Source of the DNA: Zantedeschia hybrid cultivar
Taxonomy: Eukaryota; Streptophyta; Magnoliopsida; Alismatales; Araceae
Direction of reading: 5' to 3'
Length of the DNA: 64,000 bases
Assembly (NCBI GenBank): GCA_030544215.1
Contig: JARZZO010000014.1
Coordinates: 17,332,234 to 17,396,233, forward strand
Under the pieces are notes generated by a model. It worked only from the letters and a program-made list of their open reading frames with translations, did no database searches and was not told the DNA's origin. This document shows positions 34,873 through 46,072 of the stretch, in pieces; position 1 is the first letter of the stretch, and the number at the start of each line of letters is the position of its first letter. The translations under genes and the position numbers were made by a program.

Positions 34873-37560
34873 GGCGGCATAGACTGGGAGGAAATGAAAA
34901 AATACATAACAGCCCTGAAGGCGAGGAGACCGCAACAGCAGCAGCAGCAGCAGCAAGCAAGACCACCGGCACAAGCAGCAGCACCACCCAACATGGGCAT
35001 AGTGCAGAATCCACTCCCGGAGCACCAGAACCAGAACCAGGTTGCTCCCATTCTAACGAACAGCCAGTCTGAGGCTGGTCGTGGGCAACAATAGAGGATA
35101 GAGGACTCTTCCTCTCTTTATTCAACGGGTCACGTTCAAAGTACCGCAGAACGACTACCACGCCGCACCATTCACATACCCAGACCACAACCCGTCACCA
35201 TCACCCCTCTACGCACACCCACATATCACTCGCCCTCACCCAATAACCCACTACCACTACCCACCTTCCTTAGACCCATTACGCCCCGCACTCCTACGCC
35301 TCCATCATATACCCCCCCGCAAACCAATAACGCGCCCCTTTTACCATCTAGGCCATTACTACGCGTACCATTTCCTATTTCACCCGCTACCACCTACCCA
35401 GATATGCCCCAACCATCCAGACCGTTACTACGCGTACCATTCCCCACTTCGCCAACCACTTACCCATCTACCATTCAACCCTCTAGGCCTTTAATCCGCA
35501 CCGCGCCATCACCACCTAACCCAACGCCACCACCTACGCATCAACCCTCCGCACCGCTTATGCCACCCGACTCTGCGGTACTCAAGGTGTCACCCGGATC
35601 CTCCACGGTCGAGGAACATGCGCTCCGGAGTGGAAGGATTTTCAACAAGGTCTTTCCTCAGTCCACAGTCAGAGACGGCCCATCACAGCCGACTGAGGAA
35701 GCCCATAATGAAGAGAGTGCACCAGGCACTCAATACGACTTGTTGAAACATCTGGACAGAACACCGGCACGGATCACTGTACTTGAATTGATTAAGAGGT
35801 CCAAGATTCACCAAGAAGCCTTGATGGAATACCTACAGAAGGTGATGGTTAACGAAGACGTGCCGGTAGAGAAAATTGCAGCACTACTAGTTCCTCAGGG
35901 GGATCAGCCCTCAATTACATTCCACACATCGGAACTAGCACCGCCAGCCGCCAGAAGCATGGCTCTGAGCATCACGGTCAATATCTGCAAGAAGGCCGTG
36001 GATGCATGCCTAGTTGATACAGGAGCTTCAATTAACGTTTTACCTCCGAAGACCCTGGAGCTATGCGGTGTGCCCAAGGAGAAATGGCTGCCTAGCCCCA
36101 TCTCAGTTACGGCATATGACAATTCTACCCGTTCCCCTCTGGGAATGGTTTATTTAAAGGTGGAGCTAGGTCCAGTAAGTCATGCAGAGGTCGAATTTCA
36201 TATTCTAGAAATCGACCCTTCCATAAATGTCATTCTGGGACGTCCTTATATCAAAACTCTTGAGGCGATTCCTTCTACGAATCACCAATGCCTCAAATTC
36301 CCTTACAAAGGACGAATTATTAAAGTGACGAGCATGCCGATCCTTGCCGCTGCTCATACATTGAATATTAAGTCTGCTGTTTTACCTGGCCGACAACCTT
36401 TTCTGTCGGTATTACAGGTCTACCGTCCAGTGGCTGATCCTTTGAAAGCCGCTACCATTTCTCCATATCCATTAGATGCTATCAAAAGGGGGAAGTGCAT
36501 GAGTACCCCAGGATGGAGGATTATGATGAAGAACGGCTACGAGCCTGGGAAAGGTCTGGGCACACAGTTGCAAGGCAGGACCACTCCTGTTAGAGATCAC
36601 CGAGCAGCACCTGGAAGCGGTCTGGGCTATAGGCCAATGAAGCTAAAGCAAGATCTGGTTCAGAAAGCAGAGACCGAAGACGGTCAAGAAATCTTGGAAA
36701 CAATGTCTACACCACTGAAAGAAGGCCGAGATCCCTTAACATGGACTCTATATACACACTTTGTGAAAGGGCCCATACTTAGTCACGACAACACGGTGGT
36801 CATTACTTCCTGTTTTGACTTCCATGACATATATGGGAGGGATTTGGCCAGACATTGTTCCGAATTACTTACGTACCAATCCTTGGAGGCTCTGCGGCCT
36901 ATGAAGAGGAGAAAATTCCATGACCCCGAATGCGAATGGTACAGGTGGTTCGACCTGAGGGACCTATACATAGCACTGAACAGACTATTTCTGGATCCTG
37001 CAGAACCCAAATGGCCACCGCAGATCGACGAGCTAATTGAGAGCCCTGGCGCAATCTTTGACAAGCGGATACTGCTGTCCGAACAAACTGATGAAGGGGA
37101 GCCAGATGACTCATATGAAGCTGGTTATACAACAGATCTGCTCTGGAGGGGGACATATCCTTCACATGTCTTCATGCTCCATACTCTTTTTCGTACACTA
37201 CTCTTGACCCCGACTTGGTCGCGGGTCATAATTGAAGATATTCCACGGACTCCGCCCGTTATGATAACTCTGTCCCCTCGGGACTTTATTCCACAACCTC
37301 CTCTCGACCTAGAGAGGATGTATGATTTGATCTGGGACATATTGCTATATGATCCCCCTAATCCTCTGGCCTTGGTGCCGCTTCCTCCGTCTGATTCCCC
37401 TTCCATTTGTATTCACTCCTGCTTCATGTATAATTCCTCCGATATCCAAAAAAAAACGCCAATTTTACAACAAATTCTTCCCAAATCATTATCGAGGAAA
37501 CATCTTACTTGTCCGATTACACCCCATCGTGCGGGTCCGTCGGTCAAGATTCTCTCTTAG
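34873..37560 (+). CDS. pro: protease region with G-patch domain, same frame as gag
   Basis: The gag frame continues, broken once more by TAG at 35092-35094, then is open to 37558. After a long proline/threonine-rich linker comes a retropepsin with CLVDTGASINVLP (active Asp at 36016-36018), then ILGRPYIKTL. It is followed at about 36510-36625 by a G-patch motif (GYEPGKGLG, later GLGY), an RNA-binding glycine-rich domain. The protease would cut the gag-pol polyprotein. Downstream of an A9 run at 37448-37456 the coding frame shifts: this frame soon ends at 37558, and the true continuation is one base back. Confidence 0.8.
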
Positions 37561-39401
37561 ATCTACTCTGTCCCTCCCCACGGGAGGATTCCCCTGTATT
37601 TCCACTTGTATCCCAGGATTTTCATCCTGCTTCATCTTCATTAGGTTATGATAGGCAGTTTAGTGAAGTTAGGGAGTCTAGTTTTAGGCAGGTTAGGCAG
37701 GTTAGGAAGTCTAGGAAGCCTAAGGGTAGGCAAATTCCAGAAAGATACCTCCAGGATTTGGCTGATAAATGTTCTTTTTGCTCTTTAATCCCTCAGCTTT
37801 TAGAAGATCCAATTCAGATGCCATAAGATTGTACAGATGATGAGTCAGTCAATGATGGTTACGGGGTATATGAGTTAGTACATGAAAAGGACCCCATTGT
37901 TGAAGATGAGGAAGATGATGAGGACGCAGCTGAGGCGTATGCCAGTGGAGTGAAGAGATTTGATGAACCTTCAGCTGCCGTAGAAGAGCCCACAAAAGAA
38001 ATAAATTTAGGGACTGAAGACGAACCTAAGGTTGTCCTCGTCAGTAAAAATCTTTCTACAGAAGATGAGAAGGCCATGGTACAAGTGCTTAAGGATTATA
38101 AGGACACTTTCGCCTAGAGTTATGAGGATATGCCAGGGTTAGACTCATCTTTAGTTGAACACAGGTTAACATTAAAGGATGGAGCTAATCCGGTCAAGCA
38201 GAAATTAAGGCGATTCCACCCACAAATGGCTTTAAAGATGAAGGAAGAGGTCGACAAATTACACAAAGCCAAATTCATTAGAGTTGTCCTTTATCCACAA
38301 TGGGTGGCCAACATAGTCCCGGTTATGAAAAAGGACGAGAAGGTCAGAATTTGCATTGACTTCCGCGATCTGAACCGGGCATGTCCTAAAGACGATTTTC
38401 CATTGCCTCATATTGATGTACTCATCGATAACACTGCTGGCTATGAGACATTATCGTTTATGGATGGATTTTCAGGATACAACCAGATTAAGCTGGCAGA
38501 AGAGGATCAAGAGAAGACTTCATTCACTACACCTTGAGGAACATATTGTTATGTCGTCATGCCATTTGGATTGAAGAATGCTGGAGCCACTTATCAAAGG
38601 GCTATGATGGCAATATTTCATGACATGATGCATATAGATTTGGAAGTGTATGTGGATGACTTATTGGTTAAGTCTAAAACGAAGGCTGAGCATGCCAAAG
38701 TTTTGGCAAGGGTATTAGAGAGATCAAGAGAATATCAGTTGAAGATGAACCCCAAGAAATGTGTATTCGGGGTATCTTCAGGAAAACTGCTTGGATTCAT
38801 TGTCAGCAAACGGGGAATTGAGATCGATCCCAATAAGGCGAAGGCTATCAGAGAAATGCCACCTCCCAAAAACTTGAAAGAGTTAAGAGGATTAATCGGG
38901 AGGTTACAATTTATTCGCCGTTTTGTCTCCCAGCACTCACAAAGGTGTAAGCCGTTTTACGAACTTACCAAGCCAGGAGTCAATTTCAATTGGGACGATA
39001 AGTGTCAGGAGGCATTTGATGGATTAAAGGACTATTTGGCAAGTCCTCCTGTTTTGAGACCACCATCTCCAGACAAACCATTGATACTTTATATTTCTGT
39101 CATGGATGATGCAGTGGGGGCTGTCCTAGCACAAGAGGATGAAGAAGGAAAAGAGAGGGCAGCCTACTATCTCTCTAAACTTCTCAACCCCGCTGAACAG
39201 AGATACACGGCGATGGAGAAAACATGTGCAGCATTGGTCTGGGTTGTTCAGAAACTAAAGCATTATTTTCTGGCCCATGAAGTCCATCTCATCGCTAGGA
39301 TGAATCCGATCAAATTCCTTCTGGAGAAATCTGTTCTTACTGATAGGTTAGCGCGATGGCAAAGCTTTCTATCTCAATTCGATATCATTTACATTCAATA
39401 G
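37457..39401 (+). CDS. pol: reverse transcriptase and RNase H region, with internal stops
   Basis: The frame is open from the A9 run onward except for TAA 37824-37826, TAG 38115-38117, TGA 38535-38537 and TAG 39399-39401. RT motifs in order are VANIVPVMKKD, FMDGFSGYNQI, VMPFGLKNAGATYQR and YVDD (38649-38660, catalytic). RNase H follows (LILYISVMDDAVGAVLA, then AEQRYTAMEKTCAALVW). Together these copy element RNA into DNA. TAG 38115 sits where the family has the W of FAW-SYEDMPG, and TGA 38535 where it has the W of TPWGT. The stops are therefore mutations in an otherwise well-kept gene. Confidence 0.85.
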
Positions 39402-41357
39402 AAAGCGATCAAGGGCTATGCCATAGCAGAACATCTCGCTCATCATCCCCTTCCTCGATTTGATCCAGTGCGATCAGAGTTTCCGGATGAAGAACTGATG
39501 TCCGTAAATCAAATCAGAGATAATATGTGGACTCTGCATTTTGACGGAGCTCTGAATTCTCATGGAAAAGGGATCGGAATCGTTCTGTTATCACCTGAAG
39601 GTGTCACCATTCCACAAGCCTTTCAGCTTGACTTTCCAGTCACCAATAACATAGCTGAATACGAGGCACTTCTTGCTGGTCTCGAGGCTGCTCATTTTCA
39701 TGGTGCAACCAAACTCAGGATTGTGGGTGATAGCCAATTAATTCTTCGCCAAGTACTGACCAAGTATCGAACTCTTGATCCCAAGCTTAAGCCATATCAA
39801 GAACTTACTTCTGCATATTCAAAGCTTTTCACAAAGTTGATCTTTGTCCATGTCCCTAGAAATCAAAACATCTTAGCTGACGCTCTAGCTTCACTTGCAT
39901 CTTCCCTTGATTTTCCAATCAGCAAGCAATCCGAATCAATCATAGTTCATAGGCGTCTTTCACCTGCCGTGAAAGATCCTTCATTTCTTAGAACTAAGGA
40001 GAAGTTGTTGAAGAAATTCAGAGATGGAAGTATTGTGGAGAAAAGAGAAATCATGTTGATGGAGCTGTTAGAAGAGATGGATGATGAACAGAAGCCATGG
40101 TATTATGAAATTGTAAAATATTGTAAAGATCAATCGTATCCTGAAGAAGCTACAACTGAGGAAAAGAGAGCTATCAGGAGAGTTGCTCGACGATACACCC
40201 TAGTTGGGGGAGCATTATACAAAAGAGGTTTTGATGGAGTTCTTCTGAGATGTCTAGACGAAGATGAGCTTTGGAAGGTTATGGAAGGAGCTCATAGTGG
40301 AGTTTGTGGTGGCCATGTCAATAGACAGATGCTAGCAAAGAAGATCCTTAGACAAGGATTTTATTGGCCAACCATGGAAGAAGATTGTGTAGGATATGTC
40401 CGTAGGTGTGCTAAGTGTCAACTTCACGCCGACAAAATTCATTCTCCTGCATCTTCACTCCATCCTGTTTCCTCCCCATGGCCTTTCTCCATGTGGGCTT
40501 TCGACATTATTGGACCTCTTGGTAACCCGAATTCCGGCATCAAGCAAAAATCTTTCATTCTCACAGCAACGGAATACTTCACCAAGTGGGCAGAAGCTGA
40601 AGCATACGTGAAGATCAAAGCATCAATCGTCTGCAAATTCATCATGAAGAACATCATCACAAGATTTGGGATTCCAAGTACCATCGTCACCGACAACGGA
40701 CCGCAGTTCGTGTCACAGGAATTGAAGGACCTCTGCAACAGGTATAAAATTGCATTGCATCATTCATCTCCTTATTATCCGCAAGGCAATGGCCAAGCAG
40801 AGGCAACTAATAAGACTTTGATAAAAATTATCAAAAAGACGTGTAAATCTAACAAATTCGCAGATTGGCCAGAAAAATTGGTTGAGGCTCTATGGGCCTA
40901 CCGAACTTCAATCCGCACGCCCACTGGGCAAACTCCTTATTCCTTAACATTTGGAATGGAGGCGGTAGTTCCATATGAGATCCTTATACCGTCATTAAGA
41001 GTACAATTGAACAAGGAATTCTCCATTGATGAACATCGTTCAGCACTCCTTGCCCAATTGGAACTTTTAGACGAGAAAAGATGGTCAGCTGCTAATCATG
41101 CAAAAGCCTATCAAAACAGATTAGCACGTTTTTATCAAAAGAAAGTTATTGAACGAAAGTTCAAAGTCGGTGAAATGGTCGTTAAAAGAATTTTTGTAAA
41201 ACCTGGTGGTCCGCGTTCTAAGCTCCAACCCAACTGGGAAGGACCTTATGTTGTATCGCATGCTTATCCTGGTAATGCTTATCGTCTTATTAATGCAGAA
41301 GGAGAAGAGCTAAATCATCCCTGGAATGGTTTACATCTTAAGAAATACTACCCTTAG
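39402..41357 (+). CDS. pol: second RNase H (aRNH) and integrase
   Basis: In frame with the RT part and uninterrupted to the TAG at 41355-41357. Archaeal-type RNase H: WTLHFDGALNSHGKGIGIVL, NNIAEYEALLAGLEAA, VGDSQL and ILADALASL give the D-E-D-D set. Integrase: an HHCC zinc finger (HSGVCGGHVNR, then CAKCQ), a catalytic core with FDIIGPL, TDNGPQF and GQAEATNKTL supplying D-D-E, and a C-terminal part (GPYVVSHAYPGNAYRL). No chromodomain is seen. Integrase inserts the cDNA. The second RNase H defines the Tat lineage. Confidence 0.9.
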   Translation, partial: KAIKGYAIAEHLAHHPLPRFDPVRSEFPDEELMSVNQIRDNMWTLHFDGALNSHGKGIGIVLLSPEGVTIPQAFQLDFPVTNNIAEYEALLAGLEAAHFHGATKLRIVGDSQLILRQVLTKYRTLDPKLKPYQELTSAYSKLFTKLIFVHVPRNQNILADALASLASSLDFPISKQSESIIVHRRLSPAVKDPSFLRTKEKLLKKFRDGSIVEKREIMLMELLEEMDDEQKPWYYEIVKYCKDQSYPEEATTEEKRAIRRVARRYTLVGGALYKRGFDGVLLRCLDEDELWKVMEGAHSGVCGGHVNRQMLAKKILRQGFYWPTMEEDCVGYVRRCAKCQLHADKIHSPASSLHPVSSPWPFSMWAFDIIGPLGNPNSGIKQKSFILTATEYFTKWAEAEAYVKIKASIVCKFIMKNIITRFGIPSTIVTDNGPQFVSQELKDLCNRYKIALHHSSPYYPQGNGQAEATNKTLIKIIKKTCKSNKFADWPEKLVEALWAYRTSIRTPTGQTPYSLTFGMEAVVPYEILIPSLRVQLNKEFSIDEHRSALLAQLELLDEKRWSAANHAKAYQNRLARFYQKKVIERKFKVGEMVVKRIFVKPGGPRSKLQPNWEGPYVVSHAYPGNAYRLINAEGEELNHPWNGLHLKKYYP

Positions 41358-42594
41358 GTTAAAGAGTCGATCAGTATGGTACAAAGACCAGTAGAATCAG
41401 AAAATTTATAAACTCAAATTTCTTTGTTAGTCTGAATAATTTAACTTCAAACCGATTACTGCACACACTGACACGTTTGATTCGTGAGTAACAAGAGATG
41501 CCAAGTCCTAAAGAATATCAAAAGCTTGACTAAAAGTATAAAGTACAAATCATTCCTTTTAAAATAAAATTCTGTTTTACACTCGGCCCATGATGTCGGA
41601 ACGAGGCTTAGAATAGACTACTAAGAATACCCGCCATCTTAGTAGGAGGCCGTCATAAAAAAATGGGGGAGATCCGTCCCGAAAAAAAAGAAAAGGATAG
41701 AAAAGCAAAAGCAAGGCAAAAAGCCAAATGTCAAATCAAAAGGCCAATACACTACAAATGTTACATCAAGGCCATGAAATGAAACAAAAGGGAACGCAAG
41801 GTCGATAAATATCCCGGGAAGAAAATGACCGAACCCCAACAGATATTAGGGTTGGAAAGGGACATCTTTTAGGTCTCCGGAACCTTCTCATGGGCTTTCT
41901 AAATCTATTCTTCTTTTCTTTCTAAAGAGGTGTACTTCAAGCTTAAAGAATGGCTTAGATTGACTAAGGGTCGAATCATCAAATGGGATCACGAATGGAA
42001 ACACAAGTTCAAGCACGATGGATTTTAAGTTAAGTTGTTAAAGAACAATTTGGAAATTAAGTTAATAAATGAATATGATCTTTTGATCAAAAAAAATGTA
42101 TATGTCAAAATTCAAAAAAAATTGCATAGTCAAAATTCAAAAAAAAGTACATATTTCAAAAATTCAAAAAAAATGTGCATTTGTCAAAATCTAAAAAAAA
42201 AAAAAGAATACATATTTCAAAACCCCAAACGAAACGAATATTTCAAAACCACAAAAATATTTCAATTAGCATTTGCTTGTGGCATTTAGTGTGTTTCATT
42301 CATTTTATTTTCAGTGAGCATATGTTTGCTTGTATGTTGCATTTTGCTTAAGTCTGATTATTCTTATTACCTTTGTTAATAAAGGCTATGCCCCTTGACT
42401 ATTTATTCGAGGAAAAGATTGATTGACCATTTGTTTGGTCAGGCAAGGGGCTAAGCCTAAATAGATACTTAACCTGTTTGTTGTACAGGATGCAAGATAA
42501 GCACAGGAACACGAAATTGGAGCCCAAAAGTTTCATGTATATATCAAAAGTGTTTTATACATGATACATGAAAAGAAAAGAAGTACAAAAGCCC
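41358..42594. other. spacer between pol and the first antisense gene
   Basis: No gene seen. At 42080-42250 there is an A-rich stretch with TCAAAATTCAAAAAAAA-type units. The rest has no recognisable structure. Confidence 0.5.
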
Positions 42595-45440
42595 TCAAGG
42601 CTGGCTCTCTCCTGCCCCCTCATCCATCTGACTCTGGGCCTCATCCTGGGCATCTGGCGGTGGAGCTCTAGGAGGTGGAGGCGGTCCCATCACACTTGGC
42701 CCTGCCTGGCCAGATGATATGGCTATGCTGGCGGTAAAGGTACTCGCCTGACCTCGATCAATAGCCCGCTGGCGGGCTCGCTGGTATCTCTCCTCCACCA
42801 TCTTGCGCTCATGCTCCGCGACTGACAGACGTCCCTGGAGGCTCTCCATCCGAAGACGGTCGCGGTCCCTCTCCTCCGTCAGGATCTCCAAGCGAACCTG
42901 GAGTCGTGCCAGATCTCTAGTGGAGAGGCGCGCCACCTGAGCCTCCAACTCGGCAATGTGAGCAGCCGAAGTCCGCGCTTCTGCCAGCTCTGCATCCCTC
43001 TGTCGAAGGGCCTCCTGAAGCTCAGCAACCTGCAGAAGAAGATTTTATTAGTCCAAGGCAATTAAGTAATGAGAATCAAATTTGGAAAAGAAAGCCAAAG
43101 GGAAGGAACTTACTCGAGTGGCCCGATCCTCCTCCACAAGGGAAGCTCGGTGGATGGCAGAAGCGAGCTGACTCTGGAGGTCAGCCAAGGTAGCGTCATG
43201 CGCAGCGGATGATGAAGATGAAGCTCCATAAGTAGAGGGAGCCGCCTGGGTGTAGACGGCTCGCTGCACCAAAAGAACACTGTCAGTGGTTAATCGCCAA
43301 AACAAATAATTAATTAAAACATGCATTCATATTCATGCATACATACCAGATCGAACAATTCTTTTTGGACTTGTTCTAGCTGGGCCTCCGCATCATGTAG
43401 TCGGGCCCGGAGGTCGATAATGACCGCATCACGAGCATCCTGCAAATCACATATACATACATTCGTTCACCAACATAAATCAAGATAATAATAAAATTAA
43501 AGACGCATGAATGCATACTTACATCGAGTGGTCGGAGGAGCCGCAGCTGGTCGGCGTAATGAACCCGGTACTGCTGGAGGTAGCCCTCGCTACTCTCCGC
43601 ACGGGACTCCACTCTGATGCCCCGACGGTGCCAGTCCTCGTACTGCTCCGGGAACTTGGCACGCCAGTCGGTGAGGGATTGCTTGCCCCTCATGCTCCTC
43701 CCAACACCCTCCGGGACTTCTTCATCTGTCCATTCCTGATGGAGACCCAGCATCCTCATCACGAGCCGGAGACGAAGGGGCTCGATCTCGTTGAGGCAGT
43801 GCACCCACATCTGCCTCCCAAATCGCCTCCTGCCAGCCGTCACCCATGGCTGACCTTCCTCGTTCATACCCAGATATGGGCGCCAGATCACCTGCATATA
43901 GGTTAGATGCATTCATAAATAAATTGCACTTAAGGAATAAAGAATTGCATTTAATAAAATTTTTTGAACAAGTTAAAAACTTACCAAGAGCTCTGGATAA
44001 TCTAGAAACTGACGGCGGAGGGCCGTCAGCTGATGGTGCTGTGGAGCTGTGTCCACAATTGGCTGCCAACGGCAGGCCAATGGGACGGCATCTGGATGAA
44101 CAATCCTCGCTCTGCCGAGCGGGAAATAATGGTAGCTCCACACCTGCATGCATAAACATATAAGTTAGAAAAAACATCATATCATATTGCATATCATGAA
44201 TAAATAATAAAACATTTAATACCTGGAGGAACGGCGAGAAGCCGCTGACAGTAGTCTCGCAGTCCGGAGTGACCGCGGATAGATCTGCAAACAGGTGGGC
44301 CAGGAGGGCTGCACCCCAAGCGTATTCCCCTAAGCTATCTAGATCATCTAACAAATACAAAAATCTACAGTGGATATGGTCGCCCTTCGTACCGAAGAGC
44401 AACCGACCGAAGAAAAAGACAAGAAAGACCCTAAGCTGTCGGTCTACCTCCTCTACCTGGCTAGGGTCCCTACAGTAGATGGCAGAGGACGACTCTGCTA
44501 GTCTATCCCTAAACTCCTCCCGGGTCTCGTCAGACCGACGCCGGGGCTCGTCTAGGCCTAGGGCAGCCTCTACTTCTACCCTGGGGACCATCCTGGACTC
44601 CCTGCCCATGCTAGATATCTCTATCCCTAACAAGGCCTCTGCCAATCCTCGATAGTCGGGGTAAGTCACCCCACTCACCGGTCGGCCCTCTACCCGGAGG
44701 CCAGTGATCCTGGCCACGTCCTCTAGGGTGGGGACCATATGTCCCCACGGCATTAGGAAAGCCCGGCTTTCCGCATGCCAACGCTCCCTGAGCGCCTGCA
44801 ACAAGACTAGATCGAGCCAAAATGGCTCGATGTCTAGTATCTCACCGAACCCCATCCGGCGCAGGCGCACCTTCTGGAAGTCCGGGAGCCCTCTATAAGC
44901 CCCTATAACTAGGTCCCAAAAGATCCTAGCCCTCATCACTCCCTGCAAATAAATAAAAACAACAAAAAAAAATAGGGTCAGTAATTAATAAAAACAGGAA
45001 AATTCACTTTCTGTTTTGAAAGGCGTCAGCATACACAGACGTGTTTCAAAACACGTCCACAAACCTTGACGCAATTCAAACCTATTTTCTACCTATTTTA
45101 AAAATCCGAAATTTGACTTAAAAGACGTCGACCAAGGGCGACGCCTTTTGAAAGGCGTCACCTGGTCTGGACGCCTTTCAAGTCCAGATTTCGGGTTCTT
45201 GAAAGAACCCCTTTCTTCCCCTCTTTTCTCACCCCATCCAAACCATAAGGGACTTACCGTGTGGAGGTCGCCCTCCTCTTCCTCTTCCACCGCCATGGGC
45301 GCCGGTGGAGGGAGCTCCTCCTCCAAAAAGGCCGCCGCCTCGGCTAACGCCGTCGGCACCTCCTCGGGAACCTCTTCTTCTTGCCTTCGCCTCCTCTTGG
45401 CCAAGGTCTTCTTCTTCCTTGAACCCTCGCCGTGTTCCAT
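42595..45440 (-). CDS. antisense gene 1: plant mobile domain plus coiled-coil protein, 7 exons, 702 aa
   Basis: Exons (minus): 45440-45258, 44942-44223, 44143-43985, 43891-43523, 43439-43347, 43263-43114, 43029-42595. Every intron is GT..AG and phase 0, and every exon is a whole number of codons. The start MEHGEGSRKKK leads into a basic, NLS-like stretch (KRRRR) and an acidic run. Residues 62-400 resemble the plant mobile domain (PMD): FWLDLVLLQALRERWHAESR, MVPTLEDVARITGL, then WSYHYFP and VIWRPYLG. Residues 478-665 are heptad-rich coiled coil (ARLHDAEAQLEQVQKEL and later), then a proline-rich, acidic tail. PMD proteins occur as host genes and inside transposons. Introns survive because the gene runs against the genomic RNA. 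It probably acts in the nucleus; its function is unknown. The reading frame is fully intact, unlike gag-pol. Confidence 0.85.
45023..45175 (+). repeat. bipartite dyad motif cluster D, in intron 1 of antisense gene 1 (4 copies)
   Basis: Left arms end at 45027, 45057, 45129 and 45159. Right arms start at 45038, 45068, 45140 and 45170: 10 bases between in every case. Two adjacent pairs share the flanking A/T tract. Confidence 0.92.
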
Positions 45441-45559
45441 GGCTTTAGAGAAGGAGTTTTTGAGAGAGAAATCGCCGGAGCTCGGGTTGAGAGAGGAAAT
45501 TTTTGAGAAAGTGAGGAAGAAAGGAGGGCCTTCGCGGGTCTGTAATGAAAAGGGTGAAA

Positions 45560-45894
45560 GGCGTCGACTCAGGAAGACGCGTTTTAAGGCGCATAAGTTG
45601 AGGCGGTAAAGGACAGCTATTTGAATTGGTTGAAACACGTCCACATGGGTAGACGCGTTTCAGGTTCTGTTCAGAGCCGTACACAGGAAAATCATGAAAG
45701 GCGTCTTGTTCGCTGGACGCGTTTTAGGGAATTAATCATGGAATTAATGGCAGAATCCTGGGAAAAGTAGGAGAGAGAGTTGAAAGGCGTCTATACAGGT
45801 AGACGCGTTTTAAGCTTAAATCGGGTTTTTAAGGATTAAATTGAATTTCTGGAAAATAATTTTAGTTTGAAAGGCGTCTTTCTGAGTGAACGCA
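45560..45894 (+). repeat. bipartite dyad motif cluster D, upstream of antisense gene 1 (5 copies)
   Basis: Left arms start at 45560, 45636, 45700, 45786 and 45873. Right arms follow after exactly 10 bases (45576, 45652, 45716, 45802, 45889; the last is AACGCA). They lie between the start codon of antisense gene 1 (45440) and the 3' end of antisense gene 2, where the promoter of gene 1 should be. Confidence 0.92.
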
Positions 45895-46072
45895 TTTTAC
45901 ATTTTACAGAACCCGAATTGTTGAATTTTCAGGAAAAATCAGGTTTTTACTTAAGGAAAAATCATGTGCGCATCACAGAAAGTTGGGGAAAGATTCTAAG
46001 ACATGAAAAATCGTTCTTTATTCAATGGAATCAATCTTTATTACATCAAAATCAAAAAGAGACAAAGGACAT

